From assembly GCA_026874595.1 (NCBI GenBank), contig CM049316.1, forward strand, positions 9,538,839-9,602,838: a stretch of DNA of 64,000 bases, given 5' to 3'. The notes beneath the pieces are model-generated. The model ran no database searches, was not told where the DNA came from, and saw only the letters and a list, made by a program, of their open reading frames with translations. The stretch is from Sipunculus nudus (Eukaryota > Annelida > Sipuncula > Golfingiida > Sipunculidae). A program made the translations under genes and the position numbers. Below, one piece after another: positions 10,870 through 22,800 of this stretch; the stretch's first letter is position 1, and every line of letters begins with the position of its first letter.

Positions 10870-13800
10870 ACCCTTATTGCCTCCCTTCCTCCCTCCGTCC
10901 CATTCTGTTGACAGGTACTATAAACTAGATACATTAGCTATAAATGTTGATGCAATTTAGAAATGTGAATCAACTGAAATATTCACAATCACATGTATGT
11001 TATACTGTAAATTTATAGTAACATTCGTAAACCTGGATAAAATTATGTAATGAAAAAAGGAATAAATGCAAATATTGTTAATTTTTTATTGGCTCAGTAG
11101 AATGGGGAAAAAAATGATTTGCTTTGTTTCTCCATCTTTCTGCCTGTTTTAAATATTTAATCTTCATGAATAAACTTTTTTTTTTATAAGCACTGTTGAA
11201 TTAAATTTCCTATCCTGTATGTACATGCAAGGGTGTTGTAACTCTCACCATCCCCTTCTTCATCCCACTGAGGCTTTGCTCCTTGGCACTGTGAACAATA
11301 GTTCTATGGCTATAGCATAAAATTTAATAATTAAAGAAAATATCTACAGAGAGACAGAGGCGTTGTAACTCTAATCATAACACAACACCCCCCCCCCCCC
11401 CCCCAATCAAGTCATTGCACCTGTGGAGTGGGGACGCTATGGCAACTGTATACATATCATAAAATTGATAAAAAAGGTTTACCAAATAAATTGGATATCA
11501 TCAGACAAATGTGTAAACTGTTGAACTGTCAACAGCTTATCAAAAATGTAACCAATGGAAAGGCATGGTCAGATCTCAAATATTATTTGCAACATTTTCT
11601 TCAATCATATAAACCAATCATGGCCCAAATTACCTCTTCCTCTCAAACTTTATCTACATTTCATCATATTTTTAATATTTTAACCTTCTAGGTGGTTCAG
11701 TACTGTTGACCATTTGTCCATAGGTACCTATGTACATGCCAGAAATTATGTCAGTATTGTGTAATATGTAGACGTGAGGGTCATCAAAATAATGTACCTT
11801 GTCAAGACCGATCTTTTCAAGATATCATGTCATACAGTCACAAATTCATAAATCCCCTCATCAGCATAGTTAATCATTACCTTGTATCTGTCAAATTGAA
11901 AGCTTGCAGTTTTCCATACACTATAGTTCCTTCAACAAATAGCCTTATCATCATTATACCACTGCTTAGTATACTGTCATTGCATTCATATTTGCTCAAA
12001 CAAATTGTTTTTTTTCGACCCCTCCCTAATAAATAAAAAATAAACCACTATATTTTACTCCATATTAATCCATCAGTCAGATTATTTCATATATCATTTA
12101 CTCACATATTACATTATATTCCTTTGTAAAATCCCAACATGACCATGATATTCATAAGCTTTTTCTACTCAATATAGTATAACAATGGTGATGCATTTAT
12201 AGTCCAATCATGATCAGCTGAGTGCCGTGACCCATGGGTCCCTTGTTTTTTATATAATGGCAAAAATGAAATCATGCCAAAATAAAATGATTTATTTGTC
12301 TGCTAAAATTTAAGGCTTCCACATCTATAAATGACACAGTCATTTTTATACACCCTTTGTAGATTGGACGTATCATGGTACATATATACCCACATTCTGT
12401 ACGAACGTTATCTCTCAGTGTCAAATGATTTGACTTAGATCACCTGTATATAACATCTGATTGAGATTCATGAAACTCATAAATACTTACCAATAGTTCC
12501 TTAGTTAAATTTTTGGAAAACCATGCATATTCAGTGAGGTCAGAGGACACAAGACATACCCTTTGCATATTATGCACCCTTGTGGTATGTTATCAGTGCC
12601 ATGTTATTACTACAGTGGCCTGACAGCCATTCATGCTTAATCTATGTCTCAAGTGTTGTAAAAAGAGATTTGGGCACTCAGCTTCCTTTTTGCTGAGCCA
12701 GACGGCATTAGCAGCTGAAAGTGAGAGGGTGCAAGCACTATCTACACTATGCTACTACATCAGACACATTCACACTATCCTTGTGTAGTCACATACAAGG
12801 TAGCATAATGGGAACCCTCAACCTATTTCCCTGGCAGGATTCACAAGTTTAATTGTCAGTTTTTCATTTCCCAGTGTCCATGACCACAGCTTCATGAACC
12901 TGTTGTACGCATCACAGCCGAGTCCAAGGCGGTCCCCGAGGTTCAGTCAGCGAGAACGAGTGATCAGCCACTCAGACCTGGCTACAGGTGTCGAACAGCG
13001 GCTCATCACTGACAGTAAGATCTTCTAGAAATCATCTCATCAGATATAGTAGAAGAGAATCACAATAAAGCAGTGTTGATACTTATCCTTGATTTCCTGG
13101 GAATTCCAGAAGTAGCTATTTTATCATCCGGACATGGAAAGTCCTCGAAATTTATCTGATTCTAAGTGTTTACTTAGGTTTTATTTATTGTAATGAGAAA
13201 ATGAATATAATATTTTATTCCTGAAATATGAGCTTGGCCATGCCGTTGGTTATATATTTAGTATCACTTTTATGCAGTTAAGAAGATATGAATGTTTCCA
13301 GTTTGGCAGTATATTATCCCATGAGGAAAGACAAGATGAACCATCACTTGTTGTACTAGCTGCCCATTGCATAAAATATTAAATGGTAATTTGAAAAATT
13401 TGCTGTGCCAATTTTCATTATATATGTATTATAGAATAATTCATTAACCGCATTGTGTACTTGCAGGGGACCGAAGTGACAGGAGCGTGTTTGGGGTCAC
13501 TCACCTTGACAGCATCTTAGAGGACACGGACGAGTTCAGTATGACTGCAGATGTGAGTATTTTAAAAATTCTATAACATTATGTTTACAAGCTGCTAATT
13601 AAATGTACACTTTTGTGTACAAATGCAGTTTGATACAATTTTTAAGGATTTAAACCAAAATTGAAAATGGTTCTTGATGCTTTTCTATTTAGAATAATGT
13701 GTTTTATTTATTATTTTGTGGTTATGTTATAGTTGGAAGTATTAAAGAAGTGCTTTTTTATTGACCAGGTTTCATAATTTTACTGTTAAAATTCCAAGAA

Positions 13801-16800
13801 AATCATGGTTTTATTTTTGCATCTGTTGTATTCATGTGGCAGGCATTTCTGTTTGAAAAGTATGTGTTTTTTCTCATACAGCTTGGGAAGACAATCAATT
13901 TTGAGAGGTCTGCTTCACCACGGCGATGCACCACCAAAAGAAAAAGTCACCAAATTTCCTCTGGACTAGGAGGTCACCATGACCTTGACATTGGCAACAA
14001 AGAAAATGCAGAGCTTGATGAGCATTCTGTGGAGGATTTATCAAGATTAGATTCAACAGGAGGCAGGATGAGTAAAACGGAGAGGTATTCAGTGCACAAT
14101 GAGCATGATCAGAGCCGAGCGAGGGAGAGCAGGTATGACATAGATGATGGAGAGGCTGCAGATGAAGGTGAATGGGAAGATGACAGACCAGAAGATGAAC
14201 AAAAACACCTGTATGAGGATGAGTTACAAGGTGAGATTTTAAATGTGTAAAATTATCATTTCTGTTGAAACCCTCACAGAAAGATACCTCTGGTATTTCT
14301 TAGTAAATTTGCAAATACAATAAGATAGTTAAAACAAAAAGAAAATTAAACAAAACTGTTTCAATATGATGTGATCATGTGTCAGAATTCAGTGGGTCAT
14401 GAAAAGTACTGTTGTTTATTGTCTGTTTGCAACAGTTTTATTATCACAAAATGAAAGTCTTCATTAATAAGACCCCTCATATAAACAGGTGAACTGTCTC
14501 TTTATACTATAACTCATTGACATCTCATTTATGTTATCCATACCTGTAGCATCAACACTGGAAGGGCAAAAGATTTATATTATAAATATTAACATATGTC
14601 TTCTGTTCCTGTAAATCAAAGATTGGTATCATGAATGATGTCATTTCTTTTATGTAACATGCCAGTTATGAACAAAAATTACTGTTCCTTTGTTCACTTA
14701 GGTCCTTATCATTTATATAAATATCTGAAAAATGCAACCCTTGCAAAACCCGGAAAAAGTGAAAATCACAAAAAGGTAACTTGCAGATATGAAGCCAACC
14801 TCATTATGTCAGGGCAGACTACTCCAGTGATACAGTGTTCATTAAAAATGTTTTTTGATGAATATTTTATTTACATCTGACTAATATAACATTCATCATG
14901 GTACAAGTTTTTTTGGGACTGAGCACAAGCATAGCTCATTGGTTGCTCTTTCCCGTTATGTTTCATATTAGAAGTAAACATGATAAGATAATTGAGAATG
15001 AAAATTATATGTCCTATAAAACATGGTTATGTCCTTCATGAACAAGTTAACAGTGAATATAGATGCCAATATAGGAAAAAGAGTTGGTTATGTAAAGTGT
15101 ACACATGGAATGTAAAGATGAAAAAGAAAGGGTAATATGGATGGTTGGATGATAAAATAGGTGTTGATTTTATTTTTAAACATTTTTTGTTTACGGTCAT
15201 GCTAAGATCAATTTAAACATTTTGTGTCTTTAATATAATTTTGTAGGCACTGAATTAATATAAATATTTATAATATCTATAGATACTGGATAGATACAAC
15301 AGGATCAAATAAACTGTGCCAGCTCTGGTGGTCAAACTCGGAGAATCTTGCTCTTCAAAGCAGCAGTTAAAGGAAAGAAGTTATAGAACAACTTCTGTGT
15401 ATAACTGCTGTATGAACATAGTGATAAAAGAATAACATACAGGTATCTTTGCAGGCTTCCAAAAAGGTGCACTTGCTACCTCTGTCATTTTCTAAAACTG
15501 TTGTTTAATTTTGACAATTCATGTGATCATTGTTTTTTTTTTAGGTTTACAATCAAAACCATTCACAAAGAGAAGTCACAAGTCTATGGGCACATCATCC
15601 ATGCCACAGGCAAAGAATATGCCATCCAGCAGAGATTCACTACCAAATATGTATATAGAGTATATTTCTCCACGCAGACATTCAGGAAATTTAAGATCCG
15701 CAGAGCAAATGGGGGACGAGACTGAAAATGTTGTGCCAAGAGAGACAGATGAGTGGACACACAATAATGTAATAAATTCTGATGAACATAAAAATATTGC
15801 AAGAAAGAGCTTACCAGCCAGACAGACAGAGAATTTTTATAAATCCAGCAAAGATGCTCGCCGGTCAGAACCTATAAGCAGGAAGTCATTATCGAGGTCT
15901 TTGTTAAAAGATGCTGAGGCAGTCAGTCCTCTGGAAACGAGTACGCTTGGTCAGAGCAGGTTCAGTCGAAGGAGCAGCAGGCAGGATAGGTCAGTGCGGG
16001 AGATGATGTCAGTTTTAACAGATAAAGGGGCACCGCTGCAACAGAGCCGGATGAGAAAAGATGGCAGGGATGACCTGGATGTCAGTGATCATAGTGATGA
16101 AGAAGAACAGGATGAGGATGAGGAGTATGATGAGAGCAGCAACAGGTCACATTCCCAGTTTGGTGACAGACATAGTAGACGATACACCGTGTCTGAAATC
16201 ATAGAAAGTTTTGTTGATGAGGATGACAGTGCTAGGCAAGAGATTCAAGAGGATGCAATAACAGACAGGGAAGATGATGAAGAAAATCAACCAGCTGTTG
16301 ACACAGAAGATGATGAAGAGAGCCAACCAGCTGTTGACCCAAATAAAGATGAAGAAAGCCAACAAGCTGTTCACCCAAATATGGATGAAGAAAGCCAACA
16401 AGCTGTTGATGCACAAGATGATGGAGAGAGGCAACCAGCTGTGGACACAGAAGATGATGAAGAAAGCCAACCAGCTGTTGACACAGAAGATGAAGGAAGC
16501 CAACAAGCTGTTGATAATGATGATGATCAGCAAGATTTTAATATGGCTAATGATGAGGGAAGTCAAACAGCTGTTGACACTGGTGATGATGAACAAGACT
16601 TGGATGATGAACAAGGCCGGACAGCTGTTGACACAGGCTATGATAAACAAGGTCAAACAATTTCCAACGCACATCTTGACAAAGATCAAGGAGCTCTGTC
16701 AGCATCCGATGCGGTTGATGATGATGGGGAGAACCAAGAGGTAAGGGCTGAAGATGTTGATGATGATAACGAATATTTATCAAATCAGGCAGCTCAAGTT

Positions 16801-19800
16801 GACCATCAGGGAATGTCACAAGATAAATCAGCAGCACAAGCTGCAGGTTACAATGATGACAGAACTGCCATCCCTGATAATGATGATGTTAATGAGGGGA
16901 GAGGATACTACTCACCACAGTATAGTGAAGCTGATGACAATATAGATGATGATGCTACGCCTGCAGGAGGAAGAAGTGAAAGGTATAGACAGTCTGGAGG
17001 AGAGGAACAAGAAGAGCAGGAGGAGGCTGATGATGAAGATGATGGTTACGCAGGTCAGATCCACAGAGAATCACGGATGACGATGGAGAATGACACCATG
17101 CTCAGGACGTTCAGGTGAGTGAGTTTACAAATGATTATTTGCCTCGTACTTGAGGTAAAATGACTGATCATATGTTTAAAAGAGGATGTATTGCACTTTT
17201 ACAGGAAATTTAACTGAATGTATATCACATACCCTTGGATAACTTCATACATTTGCTTTAGTCATACATGTTGCCTTAGGCCAAACTGTGACTGTGTCAT
17301 CATCAAGTTTGAACAAAACTGGTAAACAGGTTCTTAAAAAATTGATTTAAGGTGTAAGTCCATCATGTCAGCCAATAATGTCATTGGTCTTTCTTGTCAG
17401 CTGAGTGTCATGAACCATGGGTCATTTGTATATATGCAAGCATCTCTGTTTGCTATTATTTACCTCTCTCTCTTCTTATCTTCAGAAACTCTATTGGAGA
17501 AGCAACTCCAGCAGGCTATGCAGGGATCAAGACACCACGGTTACCACTAGATGGCGCTAAGGGCACACCACCTGTCACTATAGCAGACAGAACAACAGTA
17601 AATTCTGAGCCACAGAACCAGAAAAGGCCGGGGTATGATCTTTTTGTTTAGATGAGTTAGGCAGATAGTTTTGTGGCCAATGGTTGGATTGCAACAATAA
17701 TATATATTTAGAGACTTGAGCTCAAAATTAGCAGGAAATAACCTTCACGGGGAGGATTCATAGATAAAATATCAGGTCCTCACTTGGAAAGCCCTAGAGC
17801 TAGAAATTTTATTTTTTATTTGCCCAATATTGAATATAAGTGCACAGCTTTATAAATGATTGATATGCCAGTTCTGTCGAATCATGGGTCATTAATTAAC
17901 AATATAATATAATGTTCCATTCATTAGACAGATTTATAACATCTGCTAATTTCAGTTATCTTGAATTGATTTACTCCCCAGTAAATTCATATGCGAACAT
18001 TAAACCACAGAATATCATTTTATTATTTTCTTATTAATTAGAATATCACAGAGCTTTTGAGACCCCCCAACATATTTAGTTACAGATTTTTTATTTATGC
18101 AAATGTTTCACCTGGACAATTAATAGGTAAAATCAGGCAATATCTCCTGGTATTTTAAAGATAATTTTGTCTCTTTACGGGGGTTTAAGCAAAAGCAATG
18201 AGATTAATGGAAAAGGACTCTTCTGGTCTTGGCACCAGGCAGATGTCACAGCCTACGGATGATGTTGCCATTTTCATTCTTTTACTCCTTGAAATAATTC
18301 TAACACAAAGATATTTTGTCAATCAGATGACTTTCTTGTTCACTGACCAGTGGACTGTTACCATTGATGTTACCCAGTGATTGTTTCTAAGATGATAAAA
18401 TAGAAAATGCACATCTCTGTTTAAATTACTGCACAGAGAATGACAGTTTTTGTCACCAGGGTATGTACTCATCCTTGATTTCCTGGAACATCATAGAAAT
18501 TGGCAATTTCAAAATCCAGGCCAGGAAAGTCCCTGGAAAATAAGGTTGTAGAACATGTATCTCACAAATTAGTGAAAGTATCCTTAATTGTTCATTTTCA
18601 TAGGATGATCTAAACCTTTGTTATAAACCTGTTTGTTCTTATCTACAATGGTTGATTATTTCCTTAAATTGTTGTACTGCATCATGCTATTTATTTTGTC
18701 CTTGAAAATGCCAAACTGTCGCGAAAGTGTCCTGGTGTTTTGAAAGGCTTCAATTGTATGAGTCCTGGTTACATATTAGGACTGTATTATCAGCTGTGTT
18801 TTGATGTGGTCATGGATAAAACTGGTAATGCCATGTTTCTTTTGTTTTCCTAACAGGCCAAAAGGGGGCGCCACTAAGACTAGACCAGCCACTGGTGCCA
18901 GCGGCCTTCCCCTGTCAGTAACAAGGAACATCCTGAACCACTTTAGCAAAAAATGTGTTCCAAAAGAGACTGTGAAAGCTGTGGACGAAATGTAAGAAAT
19001 ATACAAGATTATTTATAATAATATTTGCTGACTGATGGCTTATGTAAAATTATTGTTTAACATTAATCTCCACTCCTCAATTGTTGAGCCTCCCTTGTAG
19101 GCCAGGTATGCATGTGCACATGTGACTTCAAACTTTATCTTTTATTTGAAGATCTTTCAATTTTTAGGGTGCATATGGGTCCTTGAAAACATGAGAAGTG
19201 CTTGAATTTTTATAGATAATTTCAAGGTCTGGAATACCTGTGGAAAACTCCTCTTTTCCTAAGAAGTCCTTAGAATTTGTAGCAGAGCTTCTCTTTCTTT
19301 GTCAGTTCCTCTAACAATCTTATGAATTATATTTTTGCGTTTATTTACTGAAGTTTTACCCACTTTGTTGTGATCGTCGCAACAGATATGTTGAGAAATC
19401 ATTAAAATAAAGTCCTTGAAATTTGTAAAACTGGACCTTAAAGGTCATTGAAAAGTCCTTGAAGCATTCTGCTAGTTATATGTGCGAATATTTTGTTAAC
19501 ATTATGATATTGTGTATTTGCAGTGCTGGTAAATACTGGAAGAATATCGTAGATGACCTTTGTGCCTACTCAGCCCACAGAGGTCAACATACAATCATAC
19601 AGGATGATGTTGTACTTCTGTTGACAAGGTAAGGTACATGCTTTGTATGTCGGTTATGCCTGCTTGTTGTTAGTAAAATACAGAAAAAGCCCGTTGTGCC
19701 GACTTTTGACAAAACTTTGACTTATCCAAAGTTCAACACGAGTTTGTTTCATATGGTGATTACCGTATTTTCTCTAATAATTCCGAATGAAAAAAATAAT

Positions 19801-22800
19801 TACGATCTTGGAATTACGAAATAAAACAATAAAAAATGAGTAATTTTACTTTTATTGATGCATGGACCATCGATGTCGTTTCATAGATGGGGGATAATGC
19901 CAGAAGTTTAAATATCTACCTTACATAAGAACAAGGTGCATATATTTGTCATGTTTGCTTGATTAAACCCGTTTCTGTAGTTATTTTTCAGATAATCTTT
20001 AAATTCGAGATCCTCCGTAAAAATTATGATTTGTTGTTTTATAATGGTACATTATGTAGACGGGTCTCACGTTTAGGCCGCCATACTTGACAGTTGACTT
20101 CCAATCAGCTGTTAAGGCCAGATGGAGTAATTTTATTAACAGATTCTGCTTAAACTTTATCAATATTTTTGTGCCTATCATTAACTGAATTACTGTATGC
20201 AAGGACCAAATTGAAGTTTTTTCCCATGCTGTATAAAACACAAGACGTTTTCATAATCTCATATTATGATCAGTATTCCCAAATGACAAGTGCAAACATA
20301 TCCAAATATTTGAGCACCATGTCTCGTTATAACTTATATGAATTTCTTTTATGAACTTATACTCATTTACCACTCGAACAATTGTCTGAGTAGACTTTCT
20401 CGCACAGTATACAAAATTTATCAGGTAAAATTCCTGAACTGCTCAAGGTAAGGTGCGCAGCGAGGGCTTCCCCCAGTCGCGGTCCGAGCGGTGAAGCGTT
20501 AATGCTTGTGCAAGGAAGACCGCCGATGCGCGAGACAACATCCCTTTGATAATTAATTACATAGGAAAACCGCAGGGGCGCAAGGCTCACATCACAATTC
20601 TTTGATGATTAATTAGTTTGCTAAATCAAAACACACCTTAACCAAACGAGTGACCCTTACAAACTCCGCATGAATGGTTATACAATGTTAATTGTAACCA
20701 AAAGAACAAAATCAGTTAACAATAACACAATTTAATGACATGAAGAACAACAAATTATATAAAAGTTTTATTTCACATGTCAGAAAAGAGTAATTAGTAT
20801 ATGTGTGGCCCCGTTTGACCTCGGGTAATGCATGCTGAGATCGCGTGACTTTGGAATTCCCAGTAAAATGTGCATACATTACCCTCGTTTGCAGCATAGT
20901 AAAATTACTTGCAATCAGGAAAAAAAATGGCTCATTTTAACTTGATTTGGTAATATTTGGGACGCACTTAAAAGCGCTTCAAAAATGAAAGCAGGGAACG
21001 ATATTTGGCATGACAGTAGCTTCAAACTGTACCCCTTTACACGATCACTTGGTGCCTTCATGCTGCACAAACATAATGAACAATTGTGTTCAACCAGAGG
21101 TAGATGCTTGTGGCAAGCAGTACTATTTTTACATAGCTTGACAGCACTAATAGTGTTAGTCTTTATAAGTGTTAGTGTAGGATTTTTATTAGAACCGCTG
21201 ATCACTTTTAATCATAAAGGACAAATCGGGATCATTTTGTGTCTCTTGTGGAAACAGGCATACACGTTAGAAAAAAAGAAAGATTTATAGAGGAACTAGA
21301 ATACGGGTAGCGACTACGTGTATCCGCCAAAATCAGAGAAGGACGGGTGAAGTGAGGCATGGATTGAGCGGCAAGGGGAAATAGAGTTACATGTATTACA
21401 TATTTGAATGGATCTCTGCCACATAAACATGATCGTAGGTGGCGCCACCTGTTATTTGAACGAGAAACTATCAAAGATGTATACACATGCAAAATTTTAT
21501 GTGGAAAAGTCAAACCACTGCAGAGATATGAGTGATTTTATCCCACAGCAGACAAACAGATGGACGCTGTGCAAAAATGGCTGCAGGTGGCGCCACCATT
21601 GTTGTGTATGTTATAAAGCTATCCAAGGGCTACATTTGTGTAAATTTTTTTCCCTGATTGGTCAAACGAGTCCGGAGATATAAGCATTAATGTCTGCAGC
21701 GTGAACGTAAATGTAGGTGGCGCCACCTGTCATAAAATCAAGAAAGCTATGCGGGATGTATACACATGCCGAATTTCAGGTTATTTGGTCAAACCACTGC
21801 AGAGATGAGAGTGATTTTAAGCTAAGGCAGACAAACAGATGAATGCTGTGCAAAAATGGCTGCAGGTGGCGCCACTATTTTTGTGGATGTTTTTAAGCTA
21901 TCCATGGGCTACATTTGTGTAAAAAAATTTCCTGATTGGTCAAACGCTTCCCAAGATATGAGCTTGGATGTCTGCAGCGTTAACGTGAATGTAGGTGGCG
22001 CCACCTGTCATAAAATCAAGAAAGCTATCTAGGATGTATACTCATGCCAAATTTTAGGTGAATTAGTCAAACCACTGTAGTGATATGAGTGATTTTAACT
22101 CAAGGCAGATGTACAGATGGACACTGTGCAAACATGGTTGCAGTTGGCGCCACCTTTTTTTGTGTATGTCATAAAGCTATCCCAGGGCTACATTTGTGTA
22201 AAAAAAATTTTCCTGATCAGTCAAACGGTTCCCGAGATATGTGGGTTTATGTGTGGAAACAGACGCACAAACGGACGCTGGGCAGAGAGGAAAGGTCAGA
22301 GGTCAAGGTCACTTGGTTAGGCACCAGTTTACATGTGACCCGATAATTTGTGCAAGTTTCGGAAAAATCCGTCCAGTAGTCAGAGGAGTTCTCCAGAAAC
22401 GAACGCAGTGGCGGCCGGCGCGGCGGAACCAGGTCAAAAACATAGTATCCGCAAAACTTCGTTTTGGCGGATACAATAAAACATATTGTCAACACAAAAA
22501 CAAACCAGAATTCATACAATTTCTAGTCAATTTGAACGGTATATGCACAAATTATAGTAACGTGAAAAGACATCTCGTGGCAAACATGGAAACTACTTTG
22601 ACACCAGACCTCTGAACAAGACCAGCGTCTATTTAAGGCCGGCATTTATTTTTCTGGGAAAATTTTTTTTCCCCAGCGACTAAAAAGGGCAGGCATCTAT
22701 TTAAGTCCTGGCGTCTGTTCAAGGAAATATGGTAAACTTTATTCCTTATAGCTTGGTAGTATTGAGATGTGTTTGTGCCAGGTCTTGATTAACAAATGGG

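Larger units (their letters stand above)
9227..12250 (-). repeat. Large dispersed repeat with TCAGCTGA borders, in CENPT intron 3
   Basis: The left edge TTTTTAGCTCAGCTGAC (9227-9243), followed by a short inverted piece and GTCCGTC-rich DNA, is the reverse complement of right borders seen at 43631, 45470 and 47020. The right edge TCAGCTGAGTGCCGTGACCC (from 12214), followed by ATGGGTCCCTTGTTTT, is the reverse complement of the borders at 42595 and 43124. So one element of about 3 kb in - orientation probably fills this part of the intron. It has no coding capacity that I recognise. Inside are an imperfect duplication (about 9855-9990 and 10545-10680), a CT microsatellite and a poly-C run. The family is inferred from shared borders only. 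Confidence 0.55.
19757..22737. mobile_element. Possible non-autonomous DNA transposon with weak terminal inverted repeats
   Basis: The left edge reads TTACCGTATTTTCTCTAA (about 19760) and the right edge, read backwards, TTACCATATTTCCTTGAA (about 22737). They agree at about 14 of 18 positions. Near the right edge two inward phrases, GCGTCTATTTAAG (22626) and GGCATCTATTTAAGTCCTGG (22691), repeat. Edges of the type 'accgtatttnctngaataaacgcc' are widespread in invertebrate DNA transposons as I recall. No transposase is seen and no clear target duplication was found, so the whole interval may be a chance pairing. Confidence 0.3.

Noticed and set aside
10633-10960. Serine/leucine- and arginine/glutamate-rich frames on both strands
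   Set aside because: Produced by the CT microsatellite.
13834-13881. Upstream ATG as an alternative start for the exon 6 frame
   Set aside because: The acceptor CTCATACAG at 13881 and phase agreement with exon 5 explain the frame as an internal exon.
16147-16689. 180-codon antisense frame and 156-codon second + frame over CENPT exon 7
   Set aside because: Both are shadows of the coding minisatellite in the real frame, which is supported by splice phases and composition.
20985-21290. 101-codon frame in CENPT intron 10
   Set aside because: No domain, inside a transposon-like interval, and an overlapping antisense frame of similar length.
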